In this document: piece after piece, positions 20,701-29,853 of the stretch | Numbering within the stretch: position 1 is the first letter of the stretch | How the letters are laid out: each line of letters starts with the position of its first letter | DNA from: Bradyrhizobium sp. 199 | GTDB lineage: Bacteria > Pseudomonadota > Alphaproteobacteria > Rhizobiales > Xanthobacteraceae | Assembly: GCF_023073355.1 (NCBI RefSeq) | Contig: NZ_JADPJI010000002.1 | Location: forward strand, 930,001 to 994,000 | DNA: 64,000 bases | Direction of reading: 5' to 3' | Program-made: the position numbers and the translations under genes | The notes under the pieces: model-generated | The model's database searches: none | Seen by the model: the letters and a program-made list of their open reading frames with translations, nothing else | What the model was told of the DNA's origin: nothing

Positions 20701-20718
20701 TGGCCGGTCCTGCGGACC

Positions 20719-22155
20719 CTACATGTTCGCGTCGCCCTCGGCGCCGACCGAGGCGATGCGTACCATGTTGGTGGTGCCGGGGATGCCGAGCGGCACGCCG
20801 GCAACGATGATCACGCGCTGACCGGCGCGGACGAAGCCGTCGCGGAACGCGATCTGGCCGGCGCGGCGGACCATGTCATCCTGGTCGCGCGCGTCCTCCG
20901 CCACCACGCAATGCACACCCCAGACAACCGCGAGCCGTCGGCCGGCGGTGATGTTCGGCGTGATCGCAACGATCGGCGGCTTCGGCCGTTCGCGCGCGAC
21001 GCGCACGGCGGTCGAGCCTGAGCTGGTCCAGCAGATCAAGGCGGGCAGGTCGAGCGTTTCGGCGATCTGCCGTGCGGCATCCGCGATCGCATCGCCCGCG
21101 GTCGATTCCGGCGCCGGGCGCTGCGCCATGATCACCGAGCGGTAGATCGGGTCGCGCTCGACCTCCTCGCCGATGCGGTTCATGGTCGAGACCGCCTCGA
21201 CCGGGAATTTGCCGGCCGCTGATTCCGCCGACAGCATGATGGCATCGGCGCCCTCATAGACGGCGGTGGCGACGTCGGAGACTTCGGCGCGGGTGGGGAC
21301 CGGCGACTGGATCATGGATTCCAGCATCTGGGTCGCGACCACCACCGGCTTGCCGGCACGGCGCGCCATCCGCGTCATCTGCTTCTGCAGGCTCGGCACG
21401 CGCTCCAGCGGTAATTCGACGCCGAGGTCGCCGCGCGCCACCATCAGCGCATCGGAGGCCTCGATGATGTCGGCGAGGCGGTCGATCGCCTGCGGCTTCT
21501 CGATCTTGGCCATCACAGCGGCGCGGCCGCGGATCATCTTCTTGGCTTCCAGCACGTCGTCGGCGCGCTGCACGAAGGACAGCGCGATCCAGTCGACGCC
21601 GGTGACGAGGGCCGCCTCGAGGTCGGCGCGATCCTTCGACGTCATGGCGGAGACCGGCAGGTCAGTATCGGGCAGGCTGACGCCCTTGCGGTCGCTCATC
21701 TTGCCGCCGACCACGACACGCGTCACCGCGTGCTCCTTCGAGGTCTCCTCTGCGATCAGGCGGACCTTGCCGTCGTCGAGCAGCAGTGCATGGCCGGGCC
21801 GCAGTGCCGCCAGGATCTCCGGATGCGGCAGGTGGACGCGCGTGGTATCGCCGGGCGCCTTGTCCGAATCGAGCGTGAAGGTCTGGCCGTTCTGGAGCTG
21901 GACCGAGCCTTCGGCGAAGGCGCCTAACCTGAGCTTCGGGCCCTGGAGGTCGACCAGGATGCCGATCGGCCGGCCGTAGCTGCTCTCGACGTTGCGGATC
22001 GTCGCCACCAGCTCACGCATCTTGTCATGCGAGGTGTGGCTCATGTTGATGCGAAACAGGTCGGCGCCGGCCTCGAACAGGCGGCGGATCATCGCGAGAT
22101 CCGAAGAGGCAGGTCCCAAGGTCGCGAGAATCTTGATACGGCGAAGACGCCTCAT
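20719..22155 (-). CDS. pyk: pyruvate kinase
   Basis: 478 residues. RRIKILATLGPASSD at the N-terminus, NMSHTSHDKM, DLQGPKLRLG, MVARGDLGVELP and the active-site KPVVVATQMLESMI are diagnostic of pyruvate kinase, which converts phosphoenolpyruvate and ADP to pyruvate and ATP. The C-terminal domain (RVARERPKPPIVAITPN) is complete. The ATG overlaps the stop of the upstream DUF1036 gene by four bases, so the two are translationally coupled. Confidence 0.98.
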   Translation of the reverse strand: MRRLRRIKILATLGPASSDLAMIRRLFEAGADLFRINMSHTSHDKMRELVATIRNVESSYGRPIGILVDLQGPKLRLGAFAEGSVQLQNGQTFTLDSDKAPGDTTRVHLPHPEILAALRPGHALLLDDGKVRLIAEETSKEHAVTRVVVGGKMSDRKGVSLPDTDLPVSAMTSKDRADLEAALVTGVDWIALSFVQRADDVLEAKKMIRGRAAVMAKIEKPQAIDRLADIIEASDALMVARGDLGVELPLERVPSLQKQMTRMARRAGKPVVVATQMLESMIQSPVPTRAEVSDVATAVYEGADAIMLSAESAAGKFPVEAVSTMNRIGEEVERDPIYRSVIMAQRPAPESTAGDAIADAARQIAETLDLPALICWTSSGSTAVRVARERPKPPIVAITPNITAGRRLAVVWGVHCVVAEDARDQDDMVRRAGQIAFRDGFVRAGQRVIIVAGVPLGIPGTTNMVRIASVGAEGDANM

Positions 22156-22745
22156 GGCTTATTTCCAGACGGTGGCGAGGGAGCTGGCGGGAGGCCAGGC
22201 GCGGCGGGGGGCGTACCACCGGGTGGGCTATTGGGCAAACCCGGAACCCCACCCGGGCCAACCGGACCGGGCAGGCCGGGTACGCGTTGCTGCGCCGGCT
22301 GTTCGTTGGCGTCGGTCAGCTGCACCGTCCACGCTCGCTGCTCACCGGTGTCGACCTCGAAATAGCCGGTCCGGTCATAGCCGCGCGCGAGGCAATCCTC
22401 GGTGCCGCGGATGGTGAACTCCTTGTCGCGCGAGCACATGAAGGCCTGCCCCGACCACTCGCCGCCGCGGTCATAGTCGATTGCGTAGATGTAATAGTAC
22501 CGGGCGACCAGCGTTCCCCGCAGCAGGGTCTCGCAGGAGCGGGACGAGATGTTCCACCAGCCTTCGGTGGTCCAGCCCTCGGCGTCCTTGTAGCCGAGCG
22601 CAATTCCGACCCGGCTCGAGGTGTTGTTGCAGAGACGGAAATCGGCCGATGCCGGACTGGCGCAAAGGCACAGCAAGGCGATCACCAGCACCGGGACCAA
22701 CCGGGCGAGCAGGCGAAGCGGGGGGCGGGGAGATTCGGCAATCAT
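22152..22745 (-). CDS. secreted DUF1036 protein
   Basis: 197 residues. A Sec signal (LLARLVPVLVIALLCLCASPASA) precedes DFRLCNNTSSRVGIALGYKD, the DUF1036 core with conserved cysteines and aromatic residues (EGWWNISSRSCETLL, YYYIYAIDY). The last 50 residues are Pro/Gly-rich. Function is unknown; the protein is predicted periplasmic or exported. It overlaps pyk by four bases (ATGA) and this pairing is, as I recall, conserved in Rhizobiales. Confidence 0.88.
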   Translation of the reverse strand: MIAESPRPPLRLLARLVPVLVIALLCLCASPASADFRLCNNTSSRVGIALGYKDAEGWTTEGWWNISSRSCETLLRGTLVARYYYIYAIDYDRGGEWSGQAFMCSRDKEFTIRGTEDCLARGYDRTGYFEVDTGEQRAWTVQLTDANEQPAQQRVPGLPGPVGPGGVPGLPNSPPGGTPPAAPGLPPAPSPPSGNKP

Positions 22746-22922
22746 TGTCGCGCTAGCTATACCAGATCATTGACGATTTGGCGTAGGGGCGGGGAACGGC
22801 CCCAACAGAGCGGCAATTCCGCCGTCGGGCCGGTTTGCGCCGGGATATGGCAAAATCTGTGACAGCGCCCACCTGATCCCGTAAGGGTGACCTCCATCAG
22901 GTCAGGCCCAAGGGATACAGCC

Positions 22923-23228
22923 ATGGCAATCGACGACAAAACCAGAACGGAGCTCGAGGCGGCCGCTTTCCGGCGTCTGGTCGATCATCTGAAGATGCGG
23001 ACGGATGTGCAGAACATCGACCTGATGAATCTCGCCGGCTTCTGCCGCAACTGCCTGTCCAACTGGCTCAAGGAAGCTGCGGACGCCCAAGGCGTCGCCT
23101 TAACCAAGGACGAGAGCCGAGAGGCCGTCTACGGCATGCCGTATGAGACCTGGAAGTCGAAATACCAGGGCACGGCCACGCCCGAGCAGCTGGATACGAT
23201 GAAGAAGGTCCATCCCCACGGGCATTGA
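22923..23228 (+). CDS. DUF1244 family protein
   Basis: 101 residues. The conserved core LMNLAGFCRNCLSNWLKEAAD holds a Cys-x-x-Cys pair, and YGMPYETWKSKYQ follows; both are typical of DUF1244, a small cytoplasmic family of unknown function with a helical structure. The ATG at 22923 is used because homologues begin MAIDD-like and the upstream 12 codons look untranslated. Divergent from the DUF1036-pyk pair and upstream of gapR. Confidence 0.9.
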   Translation: MAIDDKTRTELEAAAFRRLVDHLKMRTDVQNIDLMNLAGFCRNCLSNWLKEAADAQGVALTKDESREAVYGMPYETWKSKYQGTATPEQLDTMKKVHPHGH

Positions 23229-23430
23229 GCAGTCTCGGCCCGAGTCGCCGCGCGCTGAGTCGCAGCACACAACAGGTTTCTTCAAGCGCCGCAGGAAGGT
23301 GTGGGCGCGCTGTGGACGAGCGCGATGCTTGCTTGAACGCGGTCCGCACCAACCCTAAGGGTTTTACCCAGCACGCGCGGTGGGGATACCGGCGTCACCT
23401 CGTTTTGCCAGTTCCATTGGGAGTACCTAG

Positions 23431-23703
23431 ATGGCCACCTCCGCCGCTGTCCGCGACGACGAGCCCGCGACGAAATTTGCCAAGGACCAGCTCAAATCCA
23501 TCATCGAGCGCATCGAGCGGCTGGAGGAAGAGAAGAAGGCGATCTCCGACGACATCCGTGACGTCTATGCCGAGAGCAAAGGCAACGGCTACGACGTCAA
23601 GGCGCTGCGCACCATCGTGCGAATGCGCAAGCAGGACCCGAACGAGCGCGCCGAGGCCGAGACCATTCTCGAGACCTACATGCAGGCGCTGGGGATGCTC
23701 TGA
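23431..23703 (+). CDS. gapR: GapR nucleoid-associated protein (DUF2312)
   Basis: 90 residues. [21 protein letters not shown] followed by [20 protein letters not shown] is the DUF2312/GapR signature: a long coiled-coil helix and a short DNA-contacting helical pair. In Caulobacter GapR clamps overtwisted, AT-rich DNA and helps topoisomerases and the replication fork. Length matches the family. The start follows GGGAG at 23419. It is convergent with the DUF882 gene, with a palindrome between them. Confidence 0.93.
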   Translation: MATSAAVRDDEPATKFAKDQLKSIIERIERLEEEKKAISDDIRDVYAESKGNGYDVKALRTIVRMRKQDPNERAEAETILETYMQALGML

Positions 23704-23711
23704 GGCGCTTA

Positions 23712-23742
23712 CTGTCGTCCTGGCGCTTCGCCGGGACGACAG
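23712..23742. terminator. palindromic repeat, probable bidirectional transcript end
   Basis: CTGTCGTCCTGGCG and CGCCGGGACGACAG pair with a single mismatch across a short CTT loop. It sits between the convergent gapR and DUF882 genes. There is no long U run. The sequence is a palindrome I recall as common between Bradyrhizobium genes. Confidence 0.6.
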
Positions 23743-23775
23743 CGGAGATTTTGGAAGCAGTGAAGGCTACGAAGC

Positions 23776-25437
23776 TCAGCGCAGCGCGGCGGTGCGCACG
23801 ACGAACGACGTTGTTTGAAGCTTCGCGGTCGCGCTGCCCGAGAAGCTGTCGCAAGACAGGCCCTGCATCGGATCGTCGACAAAGCCCATCGCGACCACGG
23901 CGCGTGGCTTGACGAAATAGGCGCGGAGTGCGGCCGTATCGAGTTCGCCCATCAGCGTGACCGACATCGCGCGGCTCGCGCTCGGTGACAGCATCACGAT
24001 CTTTAGCCAGACGCTCTCGCTTTTGGCGGCGGAGAGGCGGGTCGCGGTCGCGACCGCGCCGTCGACGCTCTTGCCGACCACCGTATTGATCTCCGTTGCC
24101 TGAGCCATGCTGCGCGAAGCGGCGGGACGGGTCGAACGCGGGACCGGTGCGGAGGCGGCGACGACATTGGCGCGATCGACAGGAGAGGCGGCGGCCGGCG
24201 CGTAGGCCAGCGCCTGAAGCGCCGTATTGGACACACTGGCGGTTGGTTGCGGATCGGTGGCGGCGGCAAGGGCCTGCCGCGCCTTCAATGCGGCGACCTG
24301 GGCTGGCGTCGCCTGCTGCGGCGCGGCCGGGACGTCATCCCAGAAGCCGCGGGCATTGATGATGTCGGCCGGGGTCTCCGGCTTGCCGTCAACAGACTTG
24401 CCGGAGGCCGGCTTGTCAGCCACCACCGCGGGCTTCGGCTTGGGCGGCGCGACGAGCTGCGCATCGGCGGAGGCGAGCTGGATCGTCGCGGCCATTTGCG
24501 GCTTGGCGCGGGGCGTCGGCACCGGTTCGGCGGGCTTGGCTGCGGCTGCGACGACGGCCGGTGCCGCTGGCTTCGCCGCCGGTTTCGCGGCCGGGGCGGA
24601 CGCGCCCTCGTCATCCTCGTCGCTGCTGCTGGCCGGAGCTGCCGACTTGCCCTTGAACAGGGCGGCAAAGAAATTCGGCTTGCTGCTGGAATCCTCGCCG
24701 CTGCCGCGCCGCTCGATCTCGGCCTTGGCGAACTCATAGTTCTTTAGCGGAACGCCGTCGGTCGGCAGATGCACCGTCTTTCCATCCGGGAAGACGCGGG
24801 CGAGTTGGTCATGCGTCATGCGCGGCCAGTGCCGGACGCTCCCGGTATCAAGATGCACGAAGGGCGAGCCGGAGGTCGGGTAGAAGCCGACGCCGCCGCG
24901 CTGAAGGCGCAGGCCGGCGAAGCGGATCTGCTCCAGCGGCACGCCGGGAATGTAGAAGTCCATCGCATGACCCAGCATGTGCTGGCTGGCGCGCGCCACG
25001 CCGGAGGAGCGGCGGCGGAGCATGGCGTTGGTAGCGGGGGAGCGGTAGGAGGAGATAATCTGGATCGGCTGCTTGGCGTCGACGTCGCGGTAGACTTCCC
25101 AGAGGATGTCGAAGAGGCGACGGTCCATGACCGTCTCGTCCTGGGTGCGCCAGTCGCGCAGGAAGTGGTTGAGCTGCTTCAGCGCGCCTTCGTCATAGCG
25201 GCCGTCGCGCTTGAAGGTGACAGTGAGGTCTTCGCCGGAATGGGTGTGGTGGAACGAGAGCGTCTTGGTCTCGTTCAGCGCGGCGGCGTTATGAACCGAA
25301 CCTGCGGCAGCAAGCAGCAATGCGGCAGCAAGGCCGATCCTGGATCCGGCCTTCACTCCCGCATGGGACAACGACAGCACAGCGAATTGGCGTGCGAGAC
25401 CAGTCAGCACGTATGAGCCCACCCAGTCGACGAGCAT
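23776..25437 (-). CDS. DUF882 (YcbK-like, M15 peptidase fold) envelope protein
   Basis: 553 residues. A hydrophobic leader (about 30-52) precedes a DUF882 domain (about residues 60-220) with ISSYRSPATNAML, the SQHMLGHAMDFYIPG block and FVHLDTG, which supply the His/Asp zinc ligands of the M15-type peptidoglycan hydrolase fold. The following 330 residues are Ala/Pro/Lys-rich with low complexity, ending in a small domain (MSVTLMGELDTAALRAYF). E. coli YcbK (MepK) cleaves 3-3 crosslinks. The neighbour at 25680 is an L,D-transpeptidase that would make such crosslinks. Confidence 0.85.
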   Translation of the reverse strand: MLVDWVGSYVLTGLARQFAVLSLSHAGVKAGSRIGLAAALLLAAAGSVHNAAALNETKTLSFHHTHSGEDLTVTFKRDGRYDEGALKQLNHFLRDWRTQDETVMDRRLFDILWEVYRDVDAKQPIQIISSYRSPATNAMLRRRSSGVARASQHMLGHAMDFYIPGVPLEQIRFAGLRLQRGGVGFYPTSGSPFVHLDTGSVRHWPRMTHDQLARVFPDGKTVHLPTDGVPLKNYEFAKAEIERRGSGEDSSSKPNFFAALFKGKSAAPASSSDEDDEGASAPAAKPAAKPAAPAVVAAAAKPAEPVPTPRAKPQMAATIQLASADAQLVAPPKPKPAVVADKPASGKSVDGKPETPADIINARGFWDDVPAAPQQATPAQVAALKARQALAAATDPQPTASVSNTALQALAYAPAAASPVDRANVVAASAPVPRSTRPAASRSMAQATEINTVVGKSVDGAVATATRLSAAKSESVWLKIVMLSPSASRAMSVTLMGELDTAALRAYFVKPRAVVAMGFVDDPMQGLSCDSFSGSATAKLQTTSFVVRTAALR

Positions 25438-25679
25438 TCAAATTGGACTCTCCCGCTAACCCCGTTAGCGCGCGAAAGAGGATGAACGCTTTGTTAAAGC
25501 GAGAAGGTTAATTCGAGGTTGACCTTCCCGCCCCCAAACCAAGTCAGAATACAAACCTAACCGGTTGACTGTGGCAAAAAAACGCCCGCGCACGGGCCCA
25601 GGTGGACAATGGTTAACGTTAAGCGGCTCCATCCATGAGACGGGGCCGCTGATTTCGTTGCAGAATTCGCCAAATGGGC

Positions 25680-27884
25680 TTAGCGGGTGAACACCCGCTG
25701 CTGCTGGGACCGGCGGCCGACCGGGGCCGGCGGCGGCGTCGGGGCTCCGCCTCCGAACAGCCGCTCGAAGAAGTTCGGGCCGGACGAGCCGAAGCCACCG
25801 CCATTGTTGGCCACCGCCACGCCGTTCGGAAGCGTCGTCGCCGGGCGCGAATAGCTCGGCTGCGAGTGTGCCACGACGGCCTCGAGGTCCTTGCCGCGGT
25901 TGTTCTTCAGGATGTTGATCATGGTCGCGTCGCGGCCATAGACGTCCTTGCGGAATTGCAGCTTGCCGGCGTCATCCACGAAGGCGGTCTGATAGGTGAT
26001 GTTGACCGGGACCGGCGTCGGGAATTTCAGGTCGATCTCGCTCTTGCCGTACATGCTGCGCACGCGCTCGGGCGTGTACTTCTCGTTCGGCATGGCGATG
26101 TTGAGCAGCACGGAGGCATACTGATCCGGATTTTGCACGCGCATGCAGCCATGGCTGAAGGCGCGGTCTTCCCTCGCGAACAGGTTCTTGTCCGGCGTGT
26201 CGTGCTGATAGACCAGGAACTTGTTCGGGAAGTTGAAGCGGATGCGGCCGAGCGCGTTGGCTTCACCGGGCGGCTGCGAGATGTGCACCGAGCCGTCGCG
26301 GTTCTGTTCGAGCTTGAGTCCCATGCGCTGGAGCACGGTCGGGTCTTGCTGAAGCGCCGGCAGGTACTCGTTGTAGACGATCGACGGCGGCACGTTCCAG
26401 GTCGGATTGACCGTGATGTACTTCATCGTCTCGGTGAGCAGCGGGGTCGCATGCGAGCCGGGCTTGCCGGTGACGACGCGGGTGGTCCAGACCTGCTGGC
26501 CGCGCTGCATCACCTTCAACGTGTAGTCGGGAATATTGAGGATCACATAGGCATCACCCAGGGCGGGCGCGCCGAGGTCGCGCGGCAGCCAGCGCCAGCG
26601 CTCCATGTTGACCAGCACGACGTCGATCTGCTTGTCGCGCTTCGGGGTGTTGAGCGCCTTGACCGTCTTGTCGTCGAGGATGCCGGTCGCCTTCATCTCG
26701 GCGCTGCTCTGGAATTTGCGCACGGCGTCGGCGACCGCCGCGTCATAGCGGGTGTCGTTGGCGTTCTCGGCGAGGCCGAGCTTGGCGCGCAGCTGCGGCA
26801 CGCGCGGATCTTCCACGACGATCTCTGCCTGCTTCTTGCCGGCCGGGGTGTATTTCAGCGCCGGACCGTCGGCGATCTCGATCACGGGGCCGTTGCCCTG
26901 GCCGCGAAGCTCCGCGAGCTTCGCCTTCAGCTCCTTGTAGAGCTTGTGCGGCGGGTTGTAGCTGTCGAGCGCTGCGGAGGCGTCGGTCGCGGTCGTGACC
27001 TTGGCGAGCACCTCGTTCGGATCGACCGGATGCTCGGGATAGAGGATGTCGCCGCTGGCCTGCGACCAATGCATGCGGCCACTCTGGGCCTGGCGCGCAT
27101 AGTCGAACATGCTGGCGGTGAGCTTCAGCTCGGCATCGGCGAGCGCATCGGGCGAAGTGGCGCTGGCGAAATCCGGCACCGGATAGTCGGCCGGATTGAG
27201 GCCGTCGGAGGCCGCATCCTTCAGCCGCGCGATGACGCCCTTGGCCGTAGCGGTCAGGCTGCCGCCTTGGGTCCAGACCGGCGCGAAGTCGCGTGCGCCA
27301 TAAAACTTCTCGATCGCCGCGCGCTCGTTCTTGCGGTCGAAATAGCGCGACGTCTTGGCGCCGATGATATCCTTGAGCTTGTCGGCCACCGGCTGGTCGG
27401 CGGCGGGAACATTGGTTGCGGCCTTCACCGGCTCGGCGGCCGGAGCCGCAGCCGTCGCGGGTGCCACAGGCGCCGCCGGCGTTGCTGTCGCGGTGTCGGC
27501 CTTTGCGGGCTCGGTCTTTGCCGGCTCGGTTTTTGCTGTTTCGCTCTTCGGCGCCTCGGTGGCGGGCGTGGTGGCGAGGTCGGACGCCTTAGTCTCGACC
27601 TTGTCCGGGGCCGGGGCAACGTCAGCCTTCATAGGCTCCCTTGCCGGCTCCTTGGCGGAATCCTGAACCGTGGCGGTGGTGTCGAGCTTGATGTCGGATG
27701 CGGTCGGCGGCGGGACGTTGGCCGGCTCGGGACGCGGGATCGCAGCTTCGATCGCGAGTTCGGCCGCGCTGCTGCGCGCCTGATCCTGCGCCAGGGCCGA
27801 ACTGGCCGACACCGTGAGGAAGGTTGCCGCGACCGTCATCAAGACACGGTCAAAGCCCGCACGGTGGTTCAAACAGTCACGCAT
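25680..27884 (-). CDS. L,D-transpeptidase (YkuD family) with YcbB-like layout
   Basis: 734 residues. A Sec signal (about 15-33) is followed by a 160-residue Ala/Pro/Lys-rich linker, a scaffold region, a peptidoglycan-binding segment (YDAAVADAVRKFQ) and the YkuD catalytic domain with FSHGCMRVQNP, which contains the active cysteine (about residue 580). The layout resembles E. coli LdtD (YcbB), which forms 3-3 peptidoglycan crosslinks. The N-terminal linker is unusually long. A TTAACGTTAA palindrome lies just downstream of the stop. Confidence 0.92.
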   Translation of the reverse strand: MRDCLNHRAGFDRVLMTVAATFLTVSASSALAQDQARSSAAELAIEAAIPRPEPANVPPPTASDIKLDTTATVQDSAKEPAREPMKADVAPAPDKVETKASDLATTPATEAPKSETAKTEPAKTEPAKADTATATPAAPVAPATAAAPAAEPVKAATNVPAADQPVADKLKDIIGAKTSRYFDRKNERAAIEKFYGARDFAPVWTQGGSLTATAKGVIARLKDAASDGLNPADYPVPDFASATSPDALADAELKLTASMFDYARQAQSGRMHWSQASGDILYPEHPVDPNEVLAKVTTATDASAALDSYNPPHKLYKELKAKLAELRGQGNGPVIEIADGPALKYTPAGKKQAEIVVEDPRVPQLRAKLGLAENANDTRYDAAVADAVRKFQSSAEMKATGILDDKTVKALNTPKRDKQIDVVLVNMERWRWLPRDLGAPALGDAYVILNIPDYTLKVMQRGQQVWTTRVVTGKPGSHATPLLTETMKYITVNPTWNVPPSIVYNEYLPALQQDPTVLQRMGLKLEQNRDGSVHISQPPGEANALGRIRFNFPNKFLVYQHDTPDKNLFAREDRAFSHGCMRVQNPDQYASVLLNIAMPNEKYTPERVRSMYGKSEIDLKFPTPVPVNITYQTAFVDDAGKLQFRKDVYGRDATMINILKNNRGKDLEAVVAHSQPSYSRPATTLPNGVAVANNGGGFGSSGPNFFERLFGGGAPTPPPAPVGRRSQQQRVFTR

Positions 27885-28229
27885 TGTGTCGCACCCCTCG
27901 GGTGAACTGTCCCTCTTGGAACAGCTTCGTTATCGCTTATGAGCTTCGGCTAAATCGCGCCGGCCTCTCGAAAGTTGCACGCCTGCACGCAACGATTCCT
28001 ACGCCGACGATATACAGGGCCCGGTTTTGCAGCCAGCGCCAACCGAGACAACTCACGCCAAACTGACTTCAAGGCAGCCTTTTGGCAACGGATTATGCGC
28101 TTGCCCCACGCGCTTTCCCTGTGTCTGTCACTTCCAAGTCACGGTTCGGGAAGCAGTCGAATTCTTTCGTCATGCGAGCGGCTTACAGCCGGTCTCGCAT
28201 CGTCCCGCGAGCCTCCGTTCGCATGAGGC
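27885..28229. other. intergenic region upstream of the L,D-transpeptidase gene
   Basis: A 345-base spacer between two reverse-strand genes. It contains no supportable ORF; short frames on the plus strand have no ribosome binding site. Its right part lies just after the end of the NtrC-type gene and its left part should hold the L,D-transpeptidase promoter. I saw no good sigma-54 (TGGCAC-N5-TTGC) site in either orientation. Confidence 0.4.
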
Positions 28230-29726
28230 TCAGTGCGTCTCTTCGCCGCTTTTCCCGCCATGTCCGGGAACCACGGCCTCATCGAGTTTGCGGTAGAGGG
28301 TGGACCGGCCGATTTTGAGGCGGCGGGCCACCTCGGACATCTGGCCGCGATAATGCGAGATCGCGAAGCGGATGATCTCGTTCTCCATGTCCTCGAGGGC
28401 GCGGACATCGCCCGTCGGGGTCAGCATGGCGAGAGTTCCCGCGGCCGCAAGCGGCACGATAGGTATTTCACTACCTGATACCATCGAAGGAGTCGCCGCC
28501 GGCTCGAGCATCAGGGGCGCGGTCGGAATCTCCGTTACGGGATGCGGCTGCGAGGCGAGCAGAGGGAAGTCGCTGAGGCCGAGCTGGTCGCCCTCGCTCA
28601 TCACCACCGCACGGTAGACCGCGTTTTCGAGCTGGCGGATGTTGCCGGGCCAGTCGAGCTGAGCGAGATGCGCCATGGCCTCGCCACTGATGCCGGTGAT
28701 CTGGCGGTTCTCCTCGGCGGCAAAGCGCGCCAGGAAATGCCGGAGCAGATGCGGGATGTCCTCCCGCCGCGCCCGGAGCGATGGGATCGTCAGCGGCAGC
28801 ACGTGCAGGCGATAGAACAGGTCTTCGCGGAAGTGCCCCTGTTTCACCCGCTCCAGCAGCCGGCGATTGGTTGCCGAGACGATGCGGACGTCGACCTTGA
28901 CGGGCTTGCGACCGCCGACTGCCTCGACTGCGCCTTCCTGGAGCGCCCGTAGCAGCTTGACCTGCGCGGTCAGCGGCAGCTCGCTGACCTCGTCCAGAAA
29001 CAGAGTGCCGCCATGGGCTTCGACGAACTTGCCCATGTGCCGCTCGGTGGCGCCGGTGAAAGCACCCTTTTCGTGGCCGAACAGAATGGACTCGACGAGG
29101 TTGTCGGGAATCGCGCCGCAATTGACGGCGACGAACGGCTTTGCCTTGCGCTCGCCGCTGCCATGGATGGCGCGCGCGAACAGCTCCTTGCCGACGCCGG
29201 ACTCGCCTTCGATCAGAACGGGAATCGCGGAGTTCGCCGCCTTCTGCGCCGTGCGCATCACACCTGCCATTGCTTCCGAGCGGGTGACGATGTCGGAGAA
29301 AGTCAACCGGCCTTCGCGGCTGTGCCGGATGCGCTGCAACTCGCCCTTGAGCGCGGAGGCGTTGAGAGCATTGCGCAAGGAGACCTGGAGCCGCTCCACG
29401 CCGACCGGCTTGACCACGAAATCGGCCGCACCGGCGCGCATCGCCGAGATCACGTTGTCGATGCCGCCATGGGCGGTCTGCACGATGACGGGGACGCTGA
29501 GGCCGGCTTCGCGGATTTTCGCCAGCACGCCCATGCCGTCGAGGCCGGGCATCACGAGATCGAGGATGACGGCATCGATCGCCGGTGCATCCGGGGCGGT
29601 GAGGGCGGCGATCGCGGCGTCGCCGGAATCCACGACGACCGTCTCATAGCCGCATTTCTGCACCATATTCTCGACCAGCCGGCGAGCTACGGCGTCGTCG
29701 TCGGCGATCAAAATACTGGCAGCCAT
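28230..29726 (-). CDS. sigma-54-dependent response regulator, NtrC type
   Basis: 498 residues. A receiver domain (ILIADDDAVARRLV, phospho-acceptor Asp in VILDLVMPG near residue 56) is followed by an AAA+ domain with Walker A GESGVGKE, the sigma-54 contact loop GAFTGA, Walker B GGTLFLDEV and the arginine-finger region. A Fis-type helix-turn-helix ends it (MSEVARRLKIGRSTLYRKL). It should activate RpoN promoters when phosphorylated. No sensor kinase gene is adjacent, so it is an orphan here. Divergent from the peptidase gene. Confidence 0.93.
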   Translation of the reverse strand: MAASILIADDDAVARRLVENMVQKCGYETVVVDSGDAAIAALTAPDAPAIDAVILDLVMPGLDGMGVLAKIREAGLSVPVIVQTAHGGIDNVISAMRAGAADFVVKPVGVERLQVSLRNALNASALKGELQRIRHSREGRLTFSDIVTRSEAMAGVMRTAQKAANSAIPVLIEGESGVGKELFARAIHGSGERKAKPFVAVNCGAIPDNLVESILFGHEKGAFTGATERHMGKFVEAHGGTLFLDEVSELPLTAQVKLLRALQEGAVEAVGGRKPVKVDVRIVSATNRRLLERVKQGHFREDLFYRLHVLPLTIPSLRARREDIPHLLRHFLARFAAEENRQITGISGEAMAHLAQLDWPGNIRQLENAVYRAVVMSEGDQLGLSDFPLLASQPHPVTEIPTAPLMLEPAATPSMVSGSEIPIVPLAAAGTLAMLTPTGDVRALEDMENEIIRFAISHYRGQMSEVARRLKIGRSTLYRKLDEAVVPGHGGKSGEETH

Positions 29727-29853
29727 GGTGTTCCCCGCACGCTACTACTATCTGTCTCGAATCGGGGCACTCTGGCCGAAGCCGATTAACGCACTCTTAA
29801 ACCTTGATGCCCCAGCCCGCCGCCGCGATTGTTGAACACAGGTTTCCCACACA

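Noticed and set aside
25562..25625. A-run followed by GC-rich inverted bases, as a terminator of the L,D-transpeptidase gene
   Set aside because: The stem is imperfect, and on the reverse strand the poly-U would come after a weak stem (GGGC..GCCC) separated by unpaired bases. Not convincing.
25674..27905. 743-residue forward frame opposite the L,D-transpeptidase
   Set aside because: The reverse strand carries the SHGCMR catalytic motif and a signal sequence; the forward frame is a His/Arg-rich shadow.
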